Positions 54,157 through 61,516 of a stretch of DNA of 64,000 nt are shown here, piece after piece. Source of the stretch: Parasphingopyxis sp. CP4 (GTDB lineage: Bacteria; Pseudomonadota; Alphaproteobacteria; Sphingomonadales; Sphingomonadaceae). The notes below the pieces were generated by a model, which had not been told where the DNA came from, searched no databases, and saw nothing but the letters and a program-made list of their open reading frames with translations. Position 1 is the stretch's first letter. Each line of letters opens with the position of its first letter. Made by a program: the position numbers and the translations under genes. Location: contig NZ_CP051130.1 in the NCBI RefSeq assembly GCF_013378055.1, positions 1 to 64,000 on the forward strand, read 5' to 3'.

Positions 54157-54947
54157 GAGTTGGCGGGGAAGACCACCTGCTCCAATCCTTCGCGTTCGAA
54201 AGGTGTCCATTCACCTTCCGGCTGAGCCAACCGGTTGGCAATCAGATATAGCACCGGTCCATTGACGCCGAGGCCGCAATGGCTGCCATAGACGCGCAGA
54301 TTTTCCGAATGCTCGCTTTCCGTGACGCAGCAATTTTGCCACGGCACGACGCCATCGGCCTTTGAGTAGACCGCCGTGGTCGGCACCTTGGGTGGGCCAG
54401 CCAATTCAGCCATTTGCTCACGCACCTTGTCGCTGCTGACGCGTTCGCCCGTGGCGGCTTCGTAGACGCGCCATACGGATGTGGATTGTGCACGGCCACG
54501 CAGTGGCGAGCCGAGGGTGATCACCTGACGTACTTTTTCTGGCACGCGCTGGCCAAGCTGGGCCGACATGGATCCGCCAAGGCTCCAGCCAACGAGGCTC
54601 ACCTTTTGGCCGGTCTCTTGGTGGATCTCATGCAGCTTGTCGATCAGATGCTCGCCATCGTGGCCAATTGCGCGCGGACCGAGATTGCGGCCCAGGTCCC
54701 AGCAATATGTGTCATAGCCAAGCCGGTCGAGATACCGCCGGATGACCTTGGTCGATCGACCGCTGGCCATAAAGCCCGGCAACACCATTACCGGGTGCCC
54801 ATCACCACGTGGCGCAGAATAGAGAAGGGGAGAGGTGAGCGGCAAGGTTGCCATCTCAAACATCGCCCTGTGAAGCTCAGAAAATGCCAATAGGCGTGAC
54901 GGACGTGGGACCATATGCGGCGGTGACGCCGGTGCTGCTGTAGCCAA
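54153..54947 (-). CDS. Alpha/beta hydrolase
   Basis: A 264-residue hydrolase with 'MVLPGFMASGRST' as the oxyanion region and the nucleophile elbow 'LVGWSLGGSMSAQLG'. Acid and His candidates are in 'SKADGVVPW' and 'GSHCGLG'. It may act on acyl esters given the convergent WS/DGAT gene. No signal peptide is evident. The substrate is unknown. Confidence 0.82.
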   Translation of the reverse strand: MATAAPASPPHMVPRPSRLLAFSELHRAMFEMATLPLTSPLLYSAPRGDGHPVMVLPGFMASGRSTKVIRRYLDRLGYDTYCWDLGRNLGPRAIGHDGEHLIDKLHEIHQETGQKVSLVGWSLGGSMSAQLGQRVPEKVRQVITLGSPLRGRAQSTSVWRVYEAATGERVSSDKVREQMAELAGPPKVPTTAVYSKADGVVPWQNCCVTESEHSENLRVYGSHCGLGVNGPVLYLIANRLAQPEGEWTPFEREGLEQVVFPANS

Positions 54948-55014
54948 AACTAGTAACTCCTCCCGCTTATGTGGATTTTTCTAATACCCCGTCCGCTCCA
55001 CATATCGGCAGGAT

Positions 55015-55398
55015 TTAGTGTCGATGTTCTGGCCGCAAGGTGTAGCGGCCTTTTTCGATGCCGTCGAATATGCCGGAAATGGCTGGATGATCAACGGGTT
55101 CGTCGCTTTCGTCATGCAGCAAATTCTGCTGACTGACATAGGCGACATAGCTGCTGTCCGTATTTTCGGCGAGCAGGTGATAAAAGGGCTGGTCCTTGTG
55201 CGGCCGGATATCCTCGGGAATGGCCTCGTACCAGTCGTCGCTATTGGCAAAAACCGGGTCGATATCGAATATCACGCCGCGAAAATCGAACATCCGATGC
55301 TTCACGATATCGCCTATCGTAAAGCTCGCATGTGCCACAGATGGCGCGTTTTTCGCGAGAATGCTGCGTTCGCGCGCGGAGGGGATATCAGGTTCCAT
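55015..55398 (-). CDS. hspQ: Heat shock protein HspQ (YccV-like)
   Basis: A 127-residue protein with the YccV/HspQ fold: 'IGDIVKHRMFDFRGVIFDIDPVF' in two blocks, 'QPFYHLLAE' and 'YVAYVSQQNLLHDE'. In E. coli HspQ binds hemimethylated DNA and is a Lon specificity factor. It is the last core gene before tRNA-Ser and the island. Confidence 0.88.
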   Translation of the reverse strand: MEPDIPSARERSILAKNAPSVAHASFTIGDIVKHRMFDFRGVIFDIDPVFANSDDWYEAIPEDIRPHKDQPFYHLLAENTDSSYVAYVSQQNLLHDESDEPVDHPAISGIFDGIEKGRYTLRPEHRH

Positions 55399-55525
55399 TG
55401 TCCAATAATGTAGGATCGCGGGTCATTGGTGGCAAGGACCGACTTGGCAAGCGCTGTGGGGTAAGCTAATGCGCGCCGCTTGGACGGCCAGCACGGCGAA
55501 ATCCGCCGATGTGCCCTACTCATGC

Positions 55526-55614
<89 letters not shown>

Positions 55615-55753
55615 TCACCTCATCCACAGATATTTGCGGCTGTCCAACATTAGATTGGAAATAAGCAGTTATTTCGAATATCTGCCCACGCGCGTCCGTT
55701 GACATTTGCCTGCATCCACAGTCTAGTGTGGGTATAAATGTGGGGAAACGGAG

Positions 55754-56968
55754 TTGGGAAGTCTAAATACGACGCGCATCAGGGCAATCAGAGAGCCGGG
55801 ACGCTATGTCGATGGCGATGGTCTGATGCTCAATGTTACCAAGAGCGGCTCGAAATCCTGGGTCATGCGAATCCAGAAAAACGGGCGCAGGCGTGATTTT
55901 GGACTTGGCTCCCTTAAAGACGTGACTCTGTCGGAAGCCCGGCAACTGGCGCGCGACTATCGCCGGATGGTCAAGAATGGATTTGACCCCATCGTTGAAC
56001 GGCGAAGAGCGGCCAGTCGCATGAAGACCTTCCGCGAGGCAGCCGAAGCTTTTTTCGAAACCAACAAGCCAACATGGAAAAACCGGAAACATCGAGCGCA
56101 ATGGATGTCGACAATGGAGGCCTATGCTTTGCCAAGGCTGGGCGACCTCGTCCTTGCCGATGTGGATGCACCGATAATATGTGAAGTTCTCGATACCATT
56201 TGGCTTACCAAACCAGAGACAGCCCGCAGAGTAAGGCAGCGTATCGGTGCCGTATTAGACTTTGCTCACTCACGCGGTTGGCGCTCTCGGGAAGCCCCGA
56301 TGCGAGCGGTCAACAAAGGACTGCCTAAACAGCCCAAACAGCGTGGCCGGTTCAGGGCAATGCCGTGGCAGGACGTGCCTGCATTCGTGTCGCAGCTGGA
56401 AGAAACCGAATCTATCGGCCGGCTGGCGCTCAGAGCGCTTGTTCACACAGCTGCCCGATCCGGCGAGATACGCGGAGCAACCTGGGACGAGATCGACTTT
56501 GGAAACCGCGTCTGGACCGTGCCGGCAGAAAGAATGAAAGCGGGTAAAGCACATATGGTGCCGCTCTCTTTGCAAGCTGCACAAGTGTTCAATCGAGCGC
56601 GTGAATTGCGGATAGCAGGGTCAAATCTCGTGTTTCCGGGACAGCAGCCGCGCAAACCGCTTTCTGATATGACGTTGCTCAAGATCCTGCGGGACTATCA
56701 ACTGCCATACACTGTGCACGGCTTCCGTTCATCCTTCCGGGACTGGGCAGCTGAGCAATCAGGATTACCCGGACAGGTCGCCGAGGCAGCTCTTGCACAT
56801 TCGATCCCGAACAAGACAGAAGCAGCCTATCGTCGAACAAATTTCCTCGAGAAGCGTCGCGATCTTATGCAGGCATGGAGCGAGTTTCTATTGATGCCGT
56901 GGTCCGAGGCGGAGGGAAAGTCCGATCCGGATACTTCATTCTCCGATTTTTCTCATGAGCTTAATTGA
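55754..56968 (+). CDS. Tyrosine-type site-specific integrase
   Basis: A 404-residue phage-type integrase of the P4 class. The N-terminal DUF4102-like arm-binding domain ('YVDGDGLMLNVTKSGSKSW') is followed by the core-binding domain. The catalytic residues are intact: Arg in 'TAARSGEIRGATW' (near 235), HxxR in 'HGFRSSFRDWA' (near 322), His in 'ALAHSIPN', Tyr in 'AAYRRTNFLE' (near 355). The start is a TTG at 55754 with GA-rich sequence upstream. It should cut and rejoin at the tRNA-Ser 3' end. Confidence 0.93.
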   Translation: MGSLNTTRIRAIREPGRYVDGDGLMLNVTKSGSKSWVMRIQKNGRRRDFGLGSLKDVTLSEARQLARDYRRMVKNGFDPIVERRRAASRMKTFREAAEAFFETNKPTWKNRKHRAQWMSTMEAYALPRLGDLVLADVDAPIICEVLDTIWLTKPETARRVRQRIGAVLDFAHSRGWRSREAPMRAVNKGLPKQPKQRGRFRAMPWQDVPAFVSQLEETESIGRLALRALVHTAARSGEIRGATWDEIDFGNRVWTVPAERMKAGKAHMVPLSLQAAQVFNRARELRIAGSNLVFPGQQPRKPLSDMTLLKILRDYQLPYTVHGFRSSFRDWAAEQSGLPGQVAEAALAHSIPNKTEAAYRRTNFLEKRRDLMQAWSEFLLMPWSEAEGKSDPDTSFSDFSHELN

Positions 56969-56980
56969 GCGGAGAGGTCG

Positions 56981-57661
56981 ATGAGGATTGGAGGCCAAGA
57001 CGAGGAAATCGACTATGAACTACTGGCCGCTCAGCTCGATGCCTCAATCCGCGCCTTGGCAAGCGGCGATCTTGATGAAGATCAGAAATCCGCGCTTCGC
57101 GAAAGAATGCGGGAGCTTTACGAGCTGGATCCTGTTTTCTTCCAGTATTTTGAGCTGCTTCTTGGCTGTGTCACTGTCATGGACCTGGCACCCATTGTTG
57201 ACGACGGCGAAAAAACAGTCAGCAGGAAGAACTTCTCGCTGATGCGAATTCTCAGAAAACATCTCGATCGAAAAGCAACAATTGCGATTATTAATCTGTT
57301 CCAACCTCTGTCTGTATTCCCGTTCAAGCTGGATCTTCGGCTACGGAAAAACGCTGAGCTTGATGGCCTCTCGCTGACCGGTCACTCGACCCGTCTGCTT
57401 GATGAATGGATAGCATATGACATTCTTCAGCGGGTTGATTCACTGGGTGAGACTCTGTCTGAAGCTGTTCAGGCGATTTGCGACGAGGGTGGTTACAATT
57501 TAGGCGAAGAATCTATTCGCAAGGCATATCAGAGGCATATCCAGCAAGCCAAAGCTCGTGGATATTTGTTTGAGAAGGACAGGGTTCTGGAAGGAATATC
57601 ACCAGGTCTTTCGATCACACTCGAAAATTTGCCTCAACCGGGCAGGCGTCGGAAGAAATAA
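56981..57661 (+). CDS. Hypothetical island protein
   Basis: A 226-residue protein, 12 bases after the integrase, that I do not recognise. It is polar and mostly helical by look. The first 50 residues are acidic ('ELLAAQLDASIRAL'), a middle segment is basic ('RILRKHLDRKATIAI'), and the C-terminal part ('AICDEGGYNLGEESIRKAYQRHI') could form a helix-turn-helix-like unit. The close spacing suggests co-expression with the integrase, so a role in recombination or its control is possible. No function is assigned. Confidence 0.7.
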   Translation: MRIGGQDEEIDYELLAAQLDASIRALASGDLDEDQKSALRERMRELYELDPVFFQYFELLLGCVTVMDLAPIVDDGEKTVSRKNFSLMRILRKHLDRKATIAIINLFQPLSVFPFKLDLRLRKNAELDGLSLTGHSTRLLDEWIAYDILQRVDSLGETLSEAVQAICDEGGYNLGEESIRKAYQRHIQQAKARGYLFEKDRVLEGISPGLSITLENLPQPGRRRKK

Positions 57662-57742
57662 GTAAAACGCGGATTCTCTTTTACCTGTTTTCCAGCGTTG
57701 TCCGCGGCCATCCTGCGTCGATCTTCAATGATCAGGCAGAAC

Positions 57743-57928
57743 ATGGAAACGAATCTCTCTCCTAAGCTTTTCAGCATAGTCGAAACTGCAACCCTGCTCG
57801 GTGTCGGCAGATCGACCGTATACAAGCTTATGGAGACGGGTGAACTCCAGTCCTGCAAGATCGGAAGTCGGAATCTTGTGACGAGAACCAGTATCGATGA
57901 ACTGATTGATACGAGCTCTTCGGCATGA
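57743..57928 (+). CDS. AlpA/excisionase-like helix-turn-helix protein
   Basis: A 61-residue protein with a MerR-like HTH of the HTH_17 type: 'LFSIVETATLLGVGRSTVYKLMETGELQSCKIGSR' read across residues 9-43, ending 'TRTSIDELID'. Such proteins act as excision factors or as regulators of island integrases. The ATG at 57743 is preferred; ATGs at 57728 and a start at 57698 would add N-terminal residues without domain support. Confidence 0.78.
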   Translation: METNLSPKLFSIVETATLLGVGRSTVYKLMETGELQSCKIGSRNLVTRTSIDELIDTSSSA

Positions 57929-57936
57929 TGCTTCTG

Positions 57937-57993
57937 TTCAGATCGGGACGGCTAAAAACACCTGGCGATCTGAATATTCTCCGCTACCAGGTG
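57937..57993 (+). ncRNA. Predicted H-type pseudoknot
   Basis: TTCAGATCG (57937-57945) is complementary to CGATCTGAA (57966-57974). CACCTGG (57959-57965), which lies in the loop of that stem, is complementary to CCAGGTG (57987-57993). Both stems are perfect (9 and 7 bp) and directly abut, which allows coaxial stacking. As DNA, the same repeats could be binding sites for the AlpA-like protein. Confidence 0.4.
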
Positions 57994-58135
57994 GGGCCGG
58001 TCAAGCGGGAGCCCAGACCGAAAGGCTGAAGGGCGATCGGCGGGGCGGAGGACAGCCTCGTAAGTAGCAGCCAAACTGCTGGCCACCTCCGGACCAGTGG
58101 TGCCAAGTTCGACGACCGACTCCGATGTTCAGGAG

Positions 58136-58226
58136 ATATTGGTGAGATTGAATCAGGCATAGGGTCTGCCCCGGCCACAGGCGGGGGTAGGCGACCTATG
58201 CCTGAAATCTCAAACCTCTCCAATAT
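58136..58226 (+). repeat. Long imperfect inverted repeat (hairpin)
   Basis: The core TCAGGCATAGG (58153-58163) pairs perfectly with CCTATGCCTGA (58195-58205). Outward, GAGATT pairs with AATCTC and ATATTG with CAATAT. Inward, partial GC pairing continues toward the loop. Total span is about 90 bases. Confidence 0.7.
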
Positions 58227-58555
58227 TCAGTTAGTATTCCAGAACCCGGTAACTAGTAGAGGGGCCGCGACTGCGCATTCTGGCAAAAACTTTGTCCTTT
58301 CCAGCAAACTCTTCATCTTTGTAAATCGACCAAAATCTGCGATTTTCAGCTAGTTGACCAAGCTGCGCCCGATACTTTGAAAAGACAGCTTCTGTTTGCT
58401 TCTGATGTTGCCAGACTCTCTAGTATTGAACCCCAGAATCAGATGCTTCGCGCACCATGATCATTGTTCACAGATTTGGGAACATAGTTAGAACATTTTG
58501 TTTGACCGTTCGGTCGTAAAATGACACGAGTAGCTAATTGCCATCCGTTGGAGTT

Positions 58556-59620
58556 ATGAAATTGGCGACGCAAGCAATCCGGCATGTTGATCTTTTTGCT
58601 GGTATCGGCGGCCTGAGAAGGGCGTTCGATGCGGTTGGCTCGCACTGCACATTTTCTTCCGAATGGGACGGGTTTTCACAGCAAACCTATGAAGCGAATT
58701 TCAGAGATAACAGAAAAGTGGATGGTCGGGATCTGCGTGATGTCCAGGCGGGCGAAATCGACGACCATGATATCCTTTTAGCGGGATTTCCCTGTCAGCC
58801 ATTCTCCATTGCAGGTGTTTCGAAGAAAAACTCGCTCGGCCGGGATCACGGTTTTGCAGACCTCACTCAAGGGACACTTTTTTTCGATGTCGTCAGGATC
58901 CTGAAACGATGGAGGCCTGCAGGATTTCTTCTCGAAAATGTGAAAAACCTGAAAAGTCATGATGGAGGGCGAACCTTTGAGGTCATCCGCCGAACGCTTG
59001 AGGAAGACCTCGGGTATGAGCTTCACTATCGGGTTATCAATGCGCTCCATTATTTGCCGCAGAACCGGGAGCGCATAGTGATCGTTGGCTTCAAAGAGCC
59101 GACAAGTTTTTCATGGGATAGACTTGTCCTGCCTCCAATTGGTCAGACGAAGATGTCGTCAATTTTGCATCCTGAGGATGGAAGTGAAGATCCCGAAGGC
59201 GAATACACATTAGGGCCGCGTGCTGAAGTCAATTCCAAATACACCCTCAGCGATAAACTCTGGAACTACCTTCAGGGCTACGCGGAGAAACACCGCGCTG
59301 CGGGCAATGGATTTGGTTATGGACTAGTTGGGCCTGATGATACCTGCAGAACTCTTTCTGCCAGATACTACAAGGATGGGTCAGAGATATTGGTCAAACA
59401 AGATGGCCGTCGGAATCCGCGCCGTCTTACACCACGAGAATGTGCCAGATTGATGGGTTACGACGACACCTTCAGAATTCCCGTGTCAGATACTCAAGCA
59501 TACAAACAGTTCGGTAACTCGGTGGCGGTGCCAGTTTTCGAGGAAGTCGCCCGAATAATGTTGCCCGAAATCGAACGTATCAAAAAATCCAAGCCACAAA
59601 CACTGCAGGCCGTTGCCTGA
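58556..59620 (+). CDS. DNA cytosine-5 methyltransferase, Dcm type
   Basis: A 354-residue m5C methylase. Motif I is 'VDLFAGIGGLRRAF', the catalytic cysteine is in 'AGFPCQPFSIAG', motif VI is 'FLLENVKNL', motif VIII 'QNRERIVIVG' and motif X 'QFGNSVAVPV'. The C-terminal blocks 'RTLSARYYKDGSEIL' and 'RRLTPRECARLMGY' match my recollection of Dcm/M.EcoRII, which modify CCWGG, so the same site is predicted. The ATG at 58556 follows 'ttggag'. Its end overlaps vsr by eight bases. Confidence 0.92.
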   Translation: MKLATQAIRHVDLFAGIGGLRRAFDAVGSHCTFSSEWDGFSQQTYEANFRDNRKVDGRDLRDVQAGEIDDHDILLAGFPCQPFSIAGVSKKNSLGRDHGFADLTQGTLFFDVVRILKRWRPAGFLLENVKNLKSHDGGRTFEVIRRTLEEDLGYELHYRVINALHYLPQNRERIVIVGFKEPTSFSWDRLVLPPIGQTKMSSILHPEDGSEDPEGEYTLGPRAEVNSKYTLSDKLWNYLQGYAEKHRAAGNGFGYGLVGPDDTCRTLSARYYKDGSEILVKQDGRRNPRRLTPRECARLMGYDDTFRIPVSDTQAYKQFGNSVAVPVFEEVARIMLPEIERIKKSKPQTLQAVA

Positions 59621-60074
59621 CGTCCATGATTCGCGGACTCGAAGTCGCAATATGGCGGCGATCAGGCACGCACATACCAAGCCCGAGCTGCTGATCAGGA
59701 GCGGACTACACAAGCGCGGGTTTCGCTTTCGGCTTCATTCTTCCGACCTGCCAGGCAAACCGGATATCGTTTTGAAACGCTATCGTGCAATTGTTTTCGT
59801 GAATGGTTGTTTTTGGCACGGTCACGGATGTGAGATGTTCAGATGGCCGACAACCAGAAAGGAATTTTGGCGCAGTAAGATCGAAGCAAATATGAGACGA
59901 GACCAAACTTCAATTAGTGCGCTCAGGGCCTCAGGTTGGAAGGTAGCGACCGTATGGGAATGCGCGCTTAAGGGGAGACAAAAAGTGGACCGATCGCTTC
60001 TCTTCGATGATCTGACGGATTTCATCCGGGACGGAAAGGGAGTGCTGGCGTTGGAAGGAAAAAAAGCTGGCTAG
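59613..60074 (+). CDS. vsr: Very short patch repair endonuclease Vsr
   Basis: A 153-residue mismatch nuclease that nicks T:G mismatches arising from deaminated m5C. Hallmarks are 'DVHDSRTRSRNMAAI' at the N-terminus, 'LPGKPDIVLKRYRAIVFVNGCFWHGHGC' in two blocks with the metal Asp and His residues, and 'GWKVATVWECALKGR'. The start is a TTG inside the methylase end (eight-base overlap). It is the expected companion of a Dcm-type methylase. Confidence 0.93.
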   Translation: MPDVHDSRTRSRNMAAIRHAHTKPELLIRSGLHKRGFRFRLHSSDLPGKPDIVLKRYRAIVFVNGCFWHGHGCEMFRWPTTRKEFWRSKIEANMRRDQTSISALRASGWKVATVWECALKGRQKVDRSLLFDDLTDFIRDGKGVLALEGKKAG

Positions 60075-61395
60075 CGCACTTCAATCGTTACTCGAAAGAT
60101 TTGCATATTTAGGTGCCACTGGGTTCTATGCAAAGCGACTTGCGGCGAATGACAACCGAAAGAACCAAATTTATCTTGGTTCAGGATTCCGGGCATTGAA
60201 TGTGTTGCCGCACGGACCAGTAGTCCTTGACGAAACAACAGTTGCATCAAGCAAGAGGCCTCGAAACAAGGCAGACGTGAACCTCCTTTGGTTGACAGAT
60301 GAGGGCGTTTGCGAAGCAAGGCATGCTCAGCTGGTGTTGTATCCGAAGTATCCGGAAGTTCGGCTTTCTGGCTTTCTCAAGAATGCATCCGGAGCTCCGG
60401 CAGAGCTCCTGAAGGGCCGTATGTCAGGCCGAGTTTTGTTCTTTGGCGTCTGTCCTGATCATCGAATTCTGACGTTCGCGACGGGAGCAGAGCATCCAGC
60501 AACAATCGAGTTACTAAGCCAAAAGGATGTGCCGGCGCAGGGCGTATTTTTAGATCTCAATGGATTGAGATCCGGTGAGGTCGATACAAGAGGCCAGCTG
60601 ATCCGAAAATTGGCTCTCATTCATCAAAAAGGTTGGATTGAATCCAAACGGTTGAATAGCCAAGGGGTTCCAATTTCTTATCAGGCACGGAACGCTGCCG
60701 GCCTGACGCTTGAGGCAGAGCTTGGAATAATTCCAAATGCGAAGGCTCAACCGGATATCCTTGGTTGGGAACTCAAGCAGTATGGCGTGCGGGATTTTAA
60801 AAGATTTACCGCTAAGTCTCCCGTGACCCTTTTCACACCCGCTCCGACCGGCGGTATCAGCAGTAAAGATGGGATAGTCGCGTTTATGAAGCGTTATGGC
60901 TACCCAGATCGAAACGGAAAACCAGATCGACTGAACTTTGGCGGGAAATATGTGGTTGGGGGCGACCGCCATCATCTGACCGGTTTGAGGCTAGTTCTTG
61001 ATGGATATGATCAGGAGGCAAAGAAGATTACCGATATGGATGGTAACATATTGCTATTGGATCCCACTGAAACAGTAGCTGCATCTTGGGGCTTTAGGGA
61101 TCTGCTGTCACACTGGAATAGGAAGCATGCCAAGGCAGCTTTTGTGCCGTCGCTGATGCGAGGGCCGCCCCCAGTTTACAAGTTTGGTTCGAGAATTGAG
61201 CTTTGTGAAGGAACCGATTTTCTTTTGTTCTTGGCCGCTCTTTCAGAAGCTAGGGTCTATTTTGATCCTGGTGTAAAACTTGAAGGAATATCCACTTTAA
61301 ATCCAACTTCGCACGCGCGATATCAGTTTCGGATCGCGCATAAGCAATTGTCTTCCCTCTACCACAAAAGCTCCGTTGCATTCCTTGATGCCTAA
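60067..61395 (+). CDS. MvaI/BcnI family type II restriction endonuclease (CTG start)
   Basis: A restriction enzyme of about 442 residues, if started at the CTG at 60067. The catalytic block 'GLTLEAELGIIPNAKAQPDI' and following 'LGWELKQ' give the PD...ExK residues of the MvaI/BcnI family, which cut CCWGG or CCSGG. The first TTG in frame (60196) would cut off conserved residues including 'LAANDNRKNQIYLG', which belong to the family N-terminus. In-frame codons upstream reach a stop at 60013 without ATG, GTG or TTG, and the CTG at 60067 is preceded by 'ggaaggaaaaaaag'. It overlaps the vsr stop by eight bases, completing a methylase-vsr-nuclease operon. Confidence 0.82.
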   Translation: MASALQSLLERFAYLGATGFYAKRLAANDNRKNQIYLGSGFRALNVLPHGPVVLDETTVASSKRPRNKADVNLLWLTDEGVCEARHAQLVLYPKYPEVRLSGFLKNASGAPAELLKGRMSGRVLFFGVCPDHRILTFATGAEHPATIELLSQKDVPAQGVFLDLNGLRSGEVDTRGQLIRKLALIHQKGWIESKRLNSQGVPISYQARNAAGLTLEAELGIIPNAKAQPDILGWELKQYGVRDFKRFTAKSPVTLFTPAPTGGISSKDGIVAFMKRYGYPDRNGKPDRLNFGGKYVVGGDRHHLTGLRLVLDGYDQEAKKITDMDGNILLLDPTETVAASWGFRDLLSHWNRKHAKAAFVPSLMRGPPPVYKFGSRIELCEGTDFLLFLAALSEARVYFDPGVKLEGISTLNPTSHARYQFRIAHKQLSSLYHKSSVAFLDA

Positions 61396-61516
61396 ATAGC
61401 TGCTAGTCTTGCGCGCTAACTAGTTGCCCGTTGGTTTTTTGTAGGCAGCGCTTTTTCTTTTTGATTCCCGTTGCCGATGCACAGTGCGACGTTAGGGATT
61501 ATGTGGGAGGTGGCCT

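Larger units (their letters stand above)
57929..58555 (+). other. Gene-free stretch with predicted structured RNA or protein-binding repeats
   Basis: These 627 bases hold no convincing coding frame on either strand. The first 300 bases are rich in inverted repeats. At 57937-57993 two perfect repeats interleave as a pseudoknot. At 58046-58091 a CGGAGG/CCTCCG stem encloses an AGCAG/CTGCT hairpin. At 58136-58226 there is a long imperfect hairpin. The remaining part (58230-58555) is AT-rich and holds a GACCG-TT-CGGTC repeat at about 58504-58515, 40 bases before the methylase start. It may be a non-coding RNA, a recombination or transfer site, or a control region for the methylase. Confidence 0.5.

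Noticed and set aside
57984-58223. 79-codon minus-strand frame in the island gap
   Set aside because: Composition follows the inverted repeats; no start signal or domain. RNA or DNA structure explains the sequence better.
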